Positions 11,701-22,985 of a stretch of DNA of 64,000 nucleotides are shown in pieces (position 1 is the first letter of the stretch; each line of letters starts with the position of its first letter). Location of the stretch: positions 5,374-69,373 of the forward strand of contig NW_005434648.1 of assembly GCF_000315625.1 (NCBI RefSeq), in the 5' to 3' direction. The position numbers and the translations under genes are program-made. This stretch comes from Guillardia theta CCMP2712 (lineage: Eukaryota > Cryptophyceae > Pyrenomonadales > Geminigeraceae). The notes beneath the pieces were generated by a model. That model was not told where the DNA came from, did no database searches, and saw only the letters and a list, made by a program, of their open reading frames with translations.

Positions 11701-14311
11701 GGCTCGCAGAAGGGCCCCGGACGGCGTGTACTTGTTATTCGCCACCGCCACACCAGTGGGGTACCAGCCGTCCATGAAATATTGTCGTATCAGTGCTACC
11801 CCCCCAGCAGCTACCGGTGCTGCCATGGAAGTTCCGCCCATGCCAGTCACACAAGCCCCTGCATTCGGCGGCACTCCACCACACTGTCCAGCTGGAGTTG
11901 AGAGACCGCCAGACTTAGCCGACCAGATATCTGCGCCGGGCGTGATGATGTCCGGCTTCAGCCGGCCGTCGCCAGTGGGCCCCTGGGAACGCTTGTCAGG
12001 CACACAAGATTTCAAGGAGATCAAACCCACCTTTCCGGAGAAGTACGCCAGATTCTGCTGCCACAGATCTGGGCCAGAGCCCGAGGTGGAAGCAAGAATG
12101 GAATAAGCTCCATTCGCACTCTGCAGCATTGACAGGGCTGTTTCGCCATCATATCTTGAGATTGAGACACAGCGGATGGTTATTGTCGCATCCGTTCCGC
12201 CCATAATCACGGGGGTTCCATAGACGTTGTCATACACGATCATGGCAATCCCTCCTGCACTCTAAGAGCAGAACGAGAAATCATGGCCAGTAACACGACG
12301 TGGTCCCTCTCTTACCTGCACATTGCTGGCCTTCGTCGTAAAAGCACAAGTTCCTCGGGCTACCAACACAATCTTTCCGTTAGCAGTGCTAGACAGTGCT
12401 TGACACGCTTCTATTTGCGATGCGATCACGACGGAACCGGATATCTCACCCTTATTGCCAAAACTTGCCCACTTCGCCATGATCTTTTGCTTTTCTAATT
12501 CGTCATTCTCAGCTGACAGCGTGATGAAGGTGGTGTCAGAGGTCTCCAGCATAAGAGATTCCATCGTGCTCTGCTGTGCACCGACGCAAAGAATGTTTTT
12601 GGCTGTGGCTGGAGATCCGATCGTAAAGAGACCCAAATCTCCATCGTTGCCCGCTGCCCATGACGCCAGAAACTCTGCCGTTCGCACCCCAAAGTCAGGA
12701 GCAAATCATGATCTTGAAAACAACGTTCACCTCTATGAGAGTATGAGAAGGAGTCGATCTCCTTGGCCGACGTGGTGTAGAAAATGCTATCCCCACCCCA
12801 TGATTCTGACCTCACCGCAGCTCCCTGCGAAATAGTTCTCAACTTTGACCAAACATCTTCTCCTCAGATCACCAGCGAGTAAGGCTCCGGAAAAAGATCG
12901 TGTTCCAAATCATCAGGAGGCGTCAAATCTCCGTTTTGAAAGATATCATCGAAAACAATCTATTCAATGAAGTCATGGTCGAGACTGCCGAAAGCATTTG
13001 CAACCCTTCACCTTTGCGTCAGGAGCCATTCCGTTGAAATCAGATTGAGGACTTGTGAGAGCCTTAGCAGACAAAGAGCCCGTTGTGTGGGTCCCATGAC
13101 CTTCCTCATCCCAAGTGTTTCCTTGTCCAGCTCGTCCGCGGTAACTGATCACCTTGCGATGGTTTCGATTGACAGTGTTGTACGGGGCCGGGTGATCGGC
13201 ATCATAGAAGAAGCATAGATTCATATCTATTCCTGTATCTGCAATTCCCAGTATCTACAGGTTGATCAAAATCATGCAAATGGAACGACATGACACTGAC
13301 CTGTCCAGTTCCTGTGATCCCCTTGGAAAAAATCGGCATTTGGCTTGCATCACCACTTTGAATGATGCCTTTAGCCCATTTGTTCCGGAGCTAGGCATTC
13401 AGTTAGAGCAGATTGCATGTGCATCAGATGTGTCATGGCACCTTGGCTTGCTGCTTCGGTTCGATCCAGTGAGTTCCGGGTTGTCGCAGCAAGAAAGAAA
13501 CAGCCATTTGCACTTTCGATCTATGTATCTTTGCATACAACTTCTTTGATGAGATGGATCGAAGGGTCACCCCTAGATCATGGCTCCAAACCTCGAGCTC
13601 TCTGCTCTCTGCAGGCTCGCTAATTGCAATATACAACTCAATATGCTCCTTGGCATTTAAATGATGAACAGAACTATTTTGAAAGATGAAATCGCGATAA
13701 ACTTCGTGTGATAGCTTGTGGTGTGGAAGCAAAGGCTTGACCCATACTACTTCAGGAACGAGCTGTTTCAAGCTTCTGATCTGAGCTGAGCTTGTAAAAA
13801 CATGAAAAGTACCATGAGGAATGTAGTTTAGATCATCTATAGCAAGTTAACATCAGCACAGGATTGAAGTGTCGAGCTTACCTTTTGCACAATTCAAAGA
13901 TGAAGCGATTTTCTGTCTCAAATCTGATTTGAAAGGAGGCTTTACATGAATAATCCATTGATGCTTTGCGTTGTCGTCAACGTCGGCAAAATTTTTCTCG
14001 ATGGCTCGAATTCCGAGTTCATCGTGCCCATACAAAACCTTTCGAACGCTTGCAGCTAACAACTCCTTCCTGTTGCCTCGCAGTCCTACCCCCCATCTCG
14101 ACAGCTCGTCGCTACTTGTCGTGCCTTCAAGGCTCCATCCGTCAACTCCTCCATCAAGGCGACTCATGCCGTCATTCTCGATGCTGCTGCTACTGCTGAA
14201 GTCCACGTCGTGATTGCGGTTACTGTAGAAGTTGTTCTCTATCCTTGCTACAGCAACATGCGACAACAGCAGCGTCGCTAGCATCATCGGCGCTATCCTT
14301 ATCCCCACCAT
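8790..14311 (-). CDS. Secreted subtilisin-like serine protease with Cys-rich repeats and C-terminal TM2 domain
   Basis: About twelve exons, roughly 1,600 residues. Exon 1 (14311-13882) starts with a signal peptide (MVGIRIAPMMLATLLLSHV). A prodomain follows (13785-13442; 13390-13301). The S8 catalytic domain shows Asp in GIADTGIDMNL (from 13254), His in EEGHGTHTTG, the oxyanion Asn in AAGNDGD and Ser in GGTSMAAPVAAGG. A PA-type insert (ARGTCAFTTKASNVQ) interrupts it. After a jelly-roll P-like domain come an EGF-like module (CSCGVHGQC pattern near 11060), a PPC-like domain and about ten repeats of DxCGVCGGDGSSC with xGCDG (10560-9870). A SEA-like segment follows, ending LSRALK (about 9445). Its AAG is followed by a GT donor, and the CAG acceptor near 9390 opens a frame that runs into one TM helix and a TM2 domain (FGILGVHRFFTQ ... 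GWLGDLYW). The last junction is inferred; without it the TM2 protein would be a separate gene. Confidence 0.85.
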
Positions 14312-14585
14312 TTGGACCTCTACTGTCTACCCACCTATCTTCACCCCAAGTACCCCTACCCCCTCATTTTCCATGTTTAATCACAACCCCCCATGGACTT
14401 AAACCACCCACCCCCTCCTCTGCCTGCCTGGTTTCATGTGAATTTGTGGCGAAAGTTTTACTTGCCGGTGACGGGAGGGGGTGGAGAAGGGAAGAAGGGG
14501 GGGTGAGGGAGGGGAAAGGACCAGGTGGGACAGATGAAACGGAACTATAACGGATAAAATCTTCGTTATTGAACACAACGTATAC

Positions 14586-14607
14586 CGTTACTGTAAGTAA
14601 CGGTCAA
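14586..14607. promoter_or_regulatory. Short perfect hairpin between divergent genes
   Basis: ACCGTTACT GTA AGTAACGGT forms a 9-bp perfect stem with a 3-nt loop. It lies about 280 bp upstream of the subtilisin start (minus) and 400 bp upstream of ARPC4 (plus). Related AACGG/CCGTT words occur at 14540-14560 and 16350-16405. It could be a dyad binding site; the role is unknown. Confidence 0.3.
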
Positions 14608-15004
14608 GAATGAGCTGTCAGACGGCAGTGAACGGAATGCTGTCCTCGCGGTAGCCAGCAAGGACGCAAGGCGTCGCCTAGACATGCCGCTCTTCATAAG
14701 CTTCCATCTTGCTCTCTGCTGAGTGTAGCTCCATCTGTCTAGATCTTACTTCTTGTTTCTTGCCATGCCTCCTTTATGCAAAGGCTTTGATCCATTAGAA
14801 AGTGGAAGAACAGAACGATAATGACAATTTGATGTGCATGAAAATTGTGGGATTTATGATGCATGTTTCGGGAGTTATCATGTATCCGGGTTGATTATCG
14901 CACCTCGTTGTTTCTTTCATAACATTTCTTTCAAAAAATTTAAAGAAATGACTCCTGTTGTTTTGCAATTTAATTTGTCTACTCAGGTCAAGTCTCCAAT
15001 TGGT

Positions 15005-15511
15005 ATGTCGACTTCCCAGCAACCTTATTTTGCATGTGTCAGAAACACGCTGAATGCAGCAATGTGTTTACAAAGCTTTGGATGCCAGGATGTTGAACGG
15101 CATAACAAACCAGAAATCGAGGTAGGAAGGTCTCCGGAGCTAATTTTGAACCCAATTGTGATCTCAAGAACTGAAAACGAAAAAGTCATGATTGAAACTT
15201 CAGTAAATTCCATGAGAATTAGTATCAAGATCAAGCAGGCAGACGCTTTGGAGGAAATGTTAGTGGCAAAATTCATGAGATTCTTGATGAGACGTGCAGA
15301 ACAGTTCGCTGTGTTACGTCGGAAACCAGTTGAAGGTTATGATATCAGCTTTCTTATCACCAATAAGCATTTGGAAGGAATGATGAAGCACAAGGTAATC
15401 GATTTCATTATCCAGTTCATGGAGGATATCGACAAGGAAGTCAGTGCCATGAAACTTAATGTAAACTCTCGTGGCAGGGTTGTCGCATCGAAATTTTTGG
15501 AACAGTTTTGA
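15005..15511 (+). CDS. ARPC4: Arp2/3 complex subunit 4 (p20-Arc)
   Basis: Structural subunit of the actin-nucleating Arp2/3 complex, sitting with ARPC2 at its core. Single exon, 168 residues, the same length as animal ARPC4. Hallmarks: [81 protein letters not shown] chose the ATG at 15005 because the family begins there; the frame stays open upstream to 14834 but that part is unconserved and AT-rich. The codons are less GC-rich than the neighbours. The 3' flank (15512-15700) is AT-rich. Confidence 0.97.
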   Translation: MSTSQQPYFACVRNTLNAAMCLQSFGCQDVERHNKPEIEVGRSPELILNPIVISRTENEKVMIETSVNSMRISIKIKQADALEEMLVAKFMRFLMRRAEQFAVLRRKPVEGYDISFLITNKHLEGMMKHKVIDFIIQFMEDIDKEVSAMKLNVNSRGRVVASKFLEQF

Positions 15512-15706
15512 TGTAAATTGCTGTGTTGTAGTTCACATTCGAAATCATATAAATGTGAATCAAATGCTGTCCACCTGTTGATGAGGTCTTCCACAACACA
15601 TCATCCAGTCAACGTACCGAGTCACTTGACTTGGCAAATCGTCACATGAGTCAACGAAGTTTATTCCTCACAAGCTGGCATCAAGTTAAACTACTCCGTT
15701 GTGTTT

Positions 15707-16398
15707 AATCGAAAGCGTGCTTCTTATGATGCCTGCCCTCAACAGTGTCGACGGCTCCGGCAACCTCGTGGCTGCCGTAGTTCCAGAGCCAGGAGGAGTT
15801 CCTGAGACCCATGGCGATGTGGTGAGGAGCCGAGGGGGAGAGGCGGATCTCGTCGTTGTGAGCAGCGTTCCAGAGCTAGTGAAAGAAGAATTATCAACTG
15901 TGTAACACAAAAGTTGCAATGACAATATCGACTGCGAAGGTGGGATATGAAACACGGCTCAAATTCATCAGGCCAATTAACACTTATCGATAATCAACAT
16001 CAGTAAAGAATATGCACAACAAATCAAACACGTGGGCACATCTTTATGACTCATCGTCATCCAAAAATAACATCGGCAAAAGAAGCGAAAAAGTGCCGAG
16101 CAATTAACTGTGAACCTTTTATGAAACGACGTCATAGTTCAACATCCCAAAACAGAAAATGAGGGCACTTGCCATCAAGCGACATATCAGCATGCTCAGA
16201 CAAGAGACGCATATCCATGTTATCACGGTGACGAGAAGAGGAGAAGAAGGGATTTCTAACGCTCGCATCCGCACGGGTACTCACAGTAGAGAGCATGGCG
16301 AAGGACTGTGACTCTTCGTCAAGGGCCAGCGGGCTGTAAATAACAGTTACGTATCGTTACACAACCATTTCAAACCGTTACGATTATGGGCGTCCATA
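15707..16398 (-). CDS. Hypothetical protein, two or three exons
   Basis: Two convincing minus-strand exons. One (about 16334-16287) reads PLALDEESQSFAMLST and ends at GTGAGT. The other (about 15884-15707) follows a CACTAG acceptor and reads LWNAAHNDEIRLSPSAPHHI, then AMGLRNSSWLWNYGSHEV and ends HHKKHAFD before a TAA. The intron between them is about 400 nt and AT-rich. A possible first exon begins at an ATG near 16398 (MDAHNRNG). The protein is small and I recognise no family; codon use and clean splice sites support it as real. Confidence 0.45.
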
Positions 16399-16620
16399 AC
16401 GGATTAATGGTACCGGCGAAGTGAGACAAGGCGGTGCAGGCTAGGGGCAGGGCGAGGGAGGGGAAGAGAGAAAAGACGAGCAAAATAACTAGAAGAAGGG
16501 ATATGCAACAATCGTGATGACACTGTCGTGAAATTACATCGTATCTTTCCAGGAAGGAATGCGATGAGTAGCTAACTTGGCAATGAGTAGAACTTCAGTG
16601 ATGAGCGCAACTGAGCAGAG

Positions 16621-17036
16621 ATGAATGTTGTAGAGGCACTAGTGTCCTCGAATCCTCTAGATTTGGAAGATTTTGAAGTATGTAGCAGCTGATGAAGGGA
16701 ACAGGTCGTTAGATTTTACTCTTCGAGTGTGGACAGGGACCACATGAACCACTGAAAGCCAACATGTTCCCAATGGAGATGCTGAATTAAGTTTCCCATG
16801 AATAGGGTGTTGCATCCACCCATTGTCAGCTTATCTCTGATCTTTTTTTGCAAGCAAACATCAGTTCCATAGTCATTCAAAGATTCACTATATGTCTGGC
16901 TGATGGTTGTCCTGTACTAAATATTTTTAATAATTTTGGTTGTTGCATGTCCTCGAAAACAGTGCGCAAGTACACAAACGATGAGTATGGATCATTGACT
17001 AGCGAAGAGGCAAACTGGTCCCACGCTACTTAAATC
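16621..17036 (+). CDS. Possible small hypothetical protein
   Basis: An ATG at 16621 opens MNVVEALVSSNPLDLEDFE, ending at a good donor GTATGT. A second piece after a CGCAAG acceptor near 16970 reads YTNDEYGSLTSEEANWSHAT and stops near 17036. The two join in frame, but the product would be about 40 residues with no known relatives. It could equally be the 5' part of the 17075 gene. Confidence 0.25.
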
Positions 17037-17074
17037 TTAGTAACAGCAAAGGTGGATCATAGCGTATTGATGGG

Positions 17075-17404
17075 ATGGAGGAAATGGAAGAACTTTGTGG
17101 TGACTTGCATTTGCCATCCCTCTCATGTTTTAAAGTCAATCATTGGCCAGAAAGCTCTGAAGGAGAAGAATCCATCTTGCCTTGTGAAGACGGGCGGAAG
17201 GCTTTTTCAAGATGGTTGGTGCTTCTGACGAGCTGTGTGGTCAGTTTCTTGATAGGAATGACCACGATGTACTTCATCCTACCCAGCACCAACAAGAAAC
17301 CATCTGAAAAAAGTCGTATAGATAAGCTCAAGGATTGCGAAGACTTGATCTGCAGCTTTTCAAATTACATCGAAGCTCAATGCCACTCTTTGTGTGGCCC
17401 TTGA
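17075..17404 (+). CDS. Hypothetical single-pass membrane protein
   Basis: A 109-residue frame from ATG 17075 with an acidic N-terminus (MEEMEELCGDLHL), a central hydrophobic helix (WLVLLTSCVVSFLIGMTTMY, residues about 48-67) and a short Lys-rich, Cys-containing C-terminus. It has no recognisable family. Intact frame and sensible topology support it; lack of conservation data keeps confidence modest. Confidence 0.4.
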   Translation: MEEMEELCGDLHLPSLSCFKVNHWPESSEGEESILPCEDGRKAFSRWLVLLTSCVVSFLIGMTTMYFILPSTNKKPSEKSRIDKLKDCEDLICSFSNYIEAQCHSLCGP

Positions 17405-17558
17405 TCCATTCCTGGGCGCGATGGAAGAATGAAGCCTGATAGGCCGTGGCCGATACACTGCCGTACTCTTCCATGGACTGCACATGACACTGTATGTGTG
17501 GCGACGACTCGAGAGGCTTCTTGGGTATGGAAGTGCTGTCTCACGGCGTCTGAGTCAA

Positions 17559-17945
17559 GTTGACTCAAGTTTGTGCTCAGTTGAGTGCCCCTGTCAAACT
17601 ATCAGTGAAAAGCAATCCAATCATCCGATTACAGTCAAGATTCCGAGCCGCCTTTGGAACGGTCTCTTGTCACTGGTGATGCCCACGGCCGCCGGACTCC
17701 GGGAGCCGCTGCCGTGACGATGCCAGCCTGCAGCCTGACTCCGTGGCCGCGGCGCAAGCCTTCGGCGGGGCAACTGACCGCGCGACTCTGTCACGCCCCG
17801 GCCCGGAACGGTGCCGGGCCGGGGGGCCGGGGGGGCTCACTGCCACGGTACCGTGACGGTCCGACGGTCAGTACCGGCCGCCCCGGGCCGCCGGGGGGAG
17901 TCCGCCCGGCCGGTCACTGCAACTTACTGAGGCTCGGAACTAAAT
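17559..17945. repeat. GC-rich dispersed repeat block
   Basis: Begins with GAGTCAAGTTGACTCAAG and turns into about 300 bp of extremely GC-rich sequence with CpG and palindromes such as CACGGTACCGTGACGG. The word GGCTCGGAAC at 17932 matches, inverted, GTTCCGAGCC at 651 inside the 609-984 element. The two blocks therefore look like distant members of one family. No coding signal. Confidence 0.45.
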
Positions 17946-18975
17946 TGCCATTGTGAACTGCAAGGGTGGGGTTGTCTAGTGGTAATTTATAGGGTGGGGT
18001 AAGAAGATTCTGTTTTTGTCGACATCAGCATGGTATGACAGAGCTTCGCGAGGAGGAGGAGAAGAGGAAAGGAAGAGAGTAGAAGAAGAGCTAGTGGATC
18101 AAGACTAGCAATAGGAGCTAGTAGGAGATTGCATACTCTATCACGTGCATAGGTATGCCTTGTCCTTGTGGGACTGCAGGACGTGGACCTCCGTGAGAGT
18201 GGCGAGGTGGCGAGGAGCGCCGGACCCCTGCATTGTTTTTGAGCTGCTCTGAATAGTTGTTCTGTGAACAGCCAAAGAAGGGAGGAAAGAGACTGGCTGA
18301 TCTTGGAGATGGACAGGAGGGTGTCACAAAAGGTGATGTGAATGTAACTTCTCATGGGGGGAGGGAACGAAAAATGTTTGGCCAACCCCCACCCAAGTGG
18401 CACTGTCAAACCTTCTGACAAAAGAATCTCCAAACAGATGAGATCGTGCCGAAAGAAAATTCCTCGTCGAACACAGATGAGCAAGAGGTTCTTGTCTTGT
18501 TCAAAATTTGCTATGATACGAGTGATAGAAGCAAGACGAAAACGTTCCCACACAAGGAAACGAATCGGGACCCGAGCCTGAGGTGCTGATACCAACCCTT
18601 TGATCGACGGCAGAAAATCTCATGCATGCATCAGGCTGTAGAAATCGAAGTGAAGAGTAAACCACCGCAGCAGGAGCAGGCAGAGAAAGAGGTTTCAACG
18701 CGCACAGGAATCGAGTCGTCCTTTGAGTTTGCGTTCGAAGGTTGCAGCTAAGATAGAGGCGTCCGATGCAACAGCAACAGACAAGTCGGCACAGCAACTG
18801 CAGCGTGTTGTGCTGTCCAGTCGGCAACGAAATGTGTGTGGTCGGTGACTTTTTAATTTCAATGACGCGTACGACAGGCCAGTCAGGCCTGGGAAAGATA
18901 TAACAAAGAAGTTGAAAAGCATTTTGGTTCTCTATTCAAGGTGGTGAAGTTGCAAGTTGATTGGCGTTTTGAAGA
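17946..18975. other. Intergenic region, no supported gene
   Basis: Mixed composition with short open frames on both strands that show no conservation or splice logic. A TAGTGGTAA word near 17975 resembles a tRNA A-box but no B-box follows. Possibly the 5' flank or untranslated leader of the small gene at 18976. Confidence 0.4.
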
Positions 18976-19216
18976 ATGATTTCTCAGGGTGTGGACAATG
19001 ATATGAAGTCTGTTGCTAAGAACCTTCAGGTACAATCATCTTCGTGCGGTGTTCGCTCTTGACTGTGAACTTGGACAGGACAACCTGCAGAGTGCCAAGG
19101 GTGTCGAGCGCAACGTGAAGACCGCCAAGACGTATCTGACTCACATCTCTCAAGCACTTGAGAGCATCGACACTCTCGTCGTGCCGATTGTCTTGCAGAA
19201 GAATGGCAACTTCTAA
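18976..19216 (+). CDS. Small alpha-helical protein, unknown
   Basis: Two exons, 18976-19029 and 19079-19216, with a 49-nt GT-AG intron, encode 63 residues (MISQGVDNDMKSVAKNLQ then DNLQSAKGVERNVKTAKTYL). The pattern is a continuous amphipathic helix with heptad-like spacing, ending in VLQKNGNF. It could be a small coiled-coil subunit of a larger complex, or the last two exons of a longer gene whose 5' part I did not find. I assign no name. Confidence 0.5.
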
Positions 19217-19498
19217 GCGACTGTGGCTAGCAGGCGTCAAACCTTGGACACTATCAGTCATGATGAAGACAACTGCAGCTGCCACACTCAATTCTCTGAG
19301 AAGGCCATGTAACAGCATTTTCTGGTGTTGCAATGCACTCAAAACATATAAACAAATCATTGGACAATGATCATCTGATGGCTTTGAATTTAACTTATTG
19401 TTTTGAAAAACGAGTGTGAAAGCAATATTCCCTGAAATGTTTCCAGTCGTAATGGAGGTGAAGAGAAAACAAGACAAGACCAGGGAGGTGTCATGAGA

Positions 19499-19670
19499 TG
19501 GAGCAGAGCACAGCAGAGCACAGCACAGCAGAGCAGAGCAGAGCGCTGCTGTTTGAGCACAGCAGAGCAGAGCAGAGCAGAGCAGAGCACTGCTGTTTGA
19601 GCACAGTACAGCAGAGCACTGCTGTTTGAGCACAGCAGAGCACAGCAGAGCACAGCAGAGCAGAGCAGGG
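19499..19670. repeat. CAGAGCA-type tandem repeat
   Basis: Repeated GCAGAGCA/GCACAGCA words, with a longer unit ending ACTGCTGTTTGAGCACAG present three times (about 19545, 19590, 19620). No stops in several frames, so its long open frames are uninformative. Confidence 0.85.
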
Positions 19671-19936
19671 TTTAATTAGGTAGTCTGTAGTCGCTCCGAC
19701 AGTAATGTGCCCCAAACCAGACCCACCCAATTTACTTGGTACCCGTTTGAGAAAAGGTAAAATAACCGGTACTTCGCTCAGACTACCCCACCCTACGAGG
19801 TCCAATTGGGAGACTCGTTGAGAGGAAGCTGTAACATCAGTGGTAGTGAGGGCAAACAGGGAGGCAGGGAGACAGACAAGCAGGGAGGCAGACAAGCAGG
19901 CAAGCAGGGAGGCAGGCAGGTGGTTAGAAGGAGGCC

Positions 19937-22905
19937 ATGGCTCTCAGTCGAGATCGAAGTGCGACATTTGTCTGCTTGTTGAAGATGCTTCTGCTCGTCA
20001 AGATCGTTGAAGGGCATGCAACGGGATTCACGGAATGCGAGACAGATCTTGTAGGTTATGGTAAGATCGATGCTTCAGCGATGCAGGGCTTTCTGGATTC
20101 TCATCTTGCTCCAACGTAAGTGTCTTCGTCCCTATAACTTCGCATCCCCACAACCCTGAGAATGTTTGGCTTCCTTGAGCGCCATGACCTTGCGCTTGTA
20201 GGAAGAGGCTTTACGAGTTGGCCGACACGGGTGACAAGAGACACCTGTCCGACCGAGAAATCAAGATCGGAGCAGACAGACTGAAAGTGCTGCATGAAGG
20301 ACTTGCCCAGCAGATCCTTGTTCCAACCAAGATACACTTTGACAACAGCAACAACGATTTCCGATTCGTGGGCGTGGTGGGGTCCTGGTCAGAATGGTTG
20401 GAAGTGCATGAAATGCAGAAGACATCTGAGGACATGTGGGAGACGACTCTAGATCTGCCTGAAGGTGACCATGAGCTCAAGTTCATTGTGGACGGAACTT
20501 GGAGGTTGTCGGATCTCTACTCCAGAGTTGATGATGGTGTTGGGACCACAGGTGAGAGACGATGTCTTTGAACCATCTTGTCGTTTCATATTATGTGTGG
20601 CATGATGTCATATCATCAGTATGTCATCATACTCGTTTGTCACTGTGGCCTTCGCAGGCAACAACGTAATTCATGTAGCCAACAACGCCATGAACGACCA
20701 ACGAGACCCGAAACATGCGCTTGACTGTTGTCAAGGTAGGGTCTAGCATCCCACGTCTGCCTGCATTCACCTGTCTGCATTTTCAGACCCGCTCTCCAAG
20801 ACTGATTTTCATCTCGATGCTACAGCTCAAGGCCGAAACGACAACAACATCTTTCAAGCTTCTGGCGGAACTTCAACCTGCGCCTCCGACGATCACAGAA
20901 AGCTTCACGAGCGACAGTCGAGAGCATGGACGATGCCAGGTCTGAGGCTGTTCGGTGGCAGAAAGCAGCGAGATGAATCATCCGGCGCCGACACTCGAGA
21001 AGAATCGAGCAAGCATGACGAGCATACGAGGGCAGCGACGACGAGCAATGCAGACTGTGTAGACGAGAAGGAGAAGCAAGAGGAGGCAGGGGGCCGGGCT
21101 ACCAGCACTGCAGACGAGAGTGAAGGACTGCCTGCAGCCGCAGTCCAGCTCCAGGAAGAGAGGAAGGAGAGGATGAAGGTGAAAGGCGAAGATTCTGCAT
21201 ACACTGGAAAGGCCGGGGGAGACGTGGAGTCAGACACGAAAAAAGCCCAGAACCTGAAGGCGGCTGAGCATACGGCCCAGAACCTACAGGCGGCCGAGCA
21301 TACAGCCCAGAACCTACAGGCGGCCGAGCATACAGCCCAGAACCTACAGGCAGCCGAGCATACAGCCCAGAACCTACAGGCGGCCGAGCATACAGCCCAG
21401 AACCTACAGGCGGCCGAGCATACAGCCCAGAACCTACAGGCGGCCGAGCATACGGCCCAGAACCTACAGGCGGCCGAGCATACAGCCCAGAACCTACAGG
21501 CGGCCGAGCATACAGCCCAGAACCTACAGGCGGCCGAGCATACGGCCCAGAACCTACAGGCGGCCGAGCATACAGCCCAGAACCTACAGGCAGCCGAGCA
21601 TACAGCCCAGAACCTACAGGCGGCCGAGCATACAGCCCAGAACCTACAGGCGGCCGAGCATACGGCCCAGAACCTACAGGCGGCCGAGCATACAGCCCAG
21701 AACCTACAGGCGGCCGAGCATACAGCCCAGAACCTACAGGCGGCCGAGCATACAGCCCAGAACCTACAGGCGGCCGAGCATACAGCCCAGAACCTACAGG
21801 CGGCCGAGCATACAGCCCAGAACCTACAGGCGGCCGAGCATACAGCCCAGAACCTACAGGCGGCCGAGCATACGGCCCAGAACCTACAGGCGGCCGAGCA
21901 TACGGCCCAGAACCTACAGGCGGCCGAGCATACAGCCCAGAACCTACAGGCGGACAAGAGTGCAGCGCAACAAGGAGGTTGCATTGTTTCAAGCCTACGT
22001 TGCGCCTCCGACGATCACAGAAAGCTTCACGAGCGACAGTCGAGAGCATGGACGATGCCAGGTCTGAGGCTGTTCGGTGGCAGAAAGCAGCGAGATGAAT
22101 CATCCGGCGCCGACACTCGAGAAGAATCGAGCAAGCATGACGAGCATACGAGGGCAGCGACGACGAGCAATGCAGACTGTGTAGACGAGAAGGAGAAGCA
22201 AGAGGAGGCAGGGGGCCGGGCTACCAGCACTGCAGACGAGAGTGAAGGACTCGAAGATGACGCGAGGTCGGACGAGAAATCAGCCGACAGCTCAGGTCGT
22301 GCTGAGGGAGGCGATGAAGGTGAAGGGACAGACCCGGCAAGGCAGCAGGGCAAGGAGGAGCAAGAGGCTCGCTACTTCGTGGAGACTTCGCCCGCACCCG
22401 CCCATGGGAGCAATCGGTCTAGCAATCGCTGGCTCAGATGGTGGCACAAGCTCGCCTCAGATGATGTTCGAGTGAGATGCTGCTGCTGCTGCTACCTGTG
22501 CGTCTGACGCCTCGTCTCCCGCAGCCCCTCGTGCTCAGAGCAGCTGCCCTGGCAACGCCCGTCATGGTACCTTGACGTCAGATCCGCACGAGACTGACAA
22601 AGATGACGCAGATCCTGATCGCTTCTTCCTCCCTCGGGAACAGCCGCATGGACGCGTGCGCTCCACACTGCGAGACAAGTTATGCTAGAGACAAAGCAAC
22701 GAAGACGCGTTCAGCAGTTGGTGGAGATGTGAAGGAAGTAGCAGAGAAGAAGCGGAACGGAGCCGTGGTGAAAGAGGAACATCATGAGCATCGCAAGTTG
22801 GGAACTCAGAGCTCGTCGGCACTGATCAACGAGATCATGTACGACAAGGTGATCCCCTTTTGGTCAGACGTGATTCCTCAGATCATGTACTCGCATGTAG
22901 AGTAA
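19937..22905 (+). CDS. Secreted CBM48 (AMPK-beta-like glycogen/starch-binding) protein with coding minisatellite
   Basis: Exons 19937-20115, 20202-20551, 20658-20735 and 20787-22471 join in frame (764 residues), plus a final exon that I could not fix. The N-terminus is a signal peptide (hydrophobic core VCLLKMLLLVKIV). Residues about 105-185 form a CBM48 domain: FRFVGVVGSWSEWLEV, WETTLDLPEGDHELKFIVDG, then NVIHVANN. This fold binds alpha-glucan in AMPK-beta and starch enzymes. Cryptophytes make starch in the periplastid space, so a signal-peptide-bearing glucan-binding protein fits that compartment (inference). Exon 4 is acidic and contains about 23 copies of AAEHTAQNLQ flanked by a 251-bp direct duplication. 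Downstream, two frames look coding (DPDRFFLPREQPHGRVRS; SALINEIMYDKVIPFWSDVI to about 22901), so the 3' end is unresolved. Confidence 0.75.
20879..21129 (+). repeat. 251-bp direct duplication, copy 1
   Basis: Appears identical by eye to 22001-22251 and in the same reading frame. Encodes the segment from ASDDHRKLHERQSRAW to STADESEGL. The two copies bracket the 30-bp minisatellite. Confidence 0.9.
21244..21957 (+). repeat. 30-bp coding minisatellite, about 23 units
   Basis: Unit GCCCAGAACCTACAGGCGGC + CGAGCATACA, translating to AAEHTAQNLQ. Units differ only at a few third positions (ACA/ACG, GCG/GCA), so it is recently homogenised and has been kept in frame. The predicted structure is a long, regular, probably helical rod. 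There are no spacers, so it is not a CRISPR. Confidence 0.95.
22001..22251 (+). repeat. 251-bp direct duplication, copy 2
   Basis: Second copy of 20879-21129, offset by 1,122 bp. After it the protein diverges into EDDARSDEKSADSSGRAEGG. Confidence 0.9.
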
Positions 22906-22985
22906 GTGAGAGGATTTCCAATACTTTCACACATTCATTGCATAAAGAAAAACAAAGTTTCCGGCACTTGCAGTTGCAACCTAGA

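Noticed and set aside
17963-18040. tRNA-like A-box (GTCTAGTGGTAA)
   Set aside because: No GGTTCGANTCC B-box or cloverleaf within reach.
21244-21957. CRISPR-like array
   Set aside because: Units are contiguous with no spacers, in frame with a eukaryotic gene.
20905-21984. Minus-strand 359-residue frame with repeated Cys/Trp motif
   Set aside because: Antisense shadow of the 30-bp minisatellite in the CBM48 gene.
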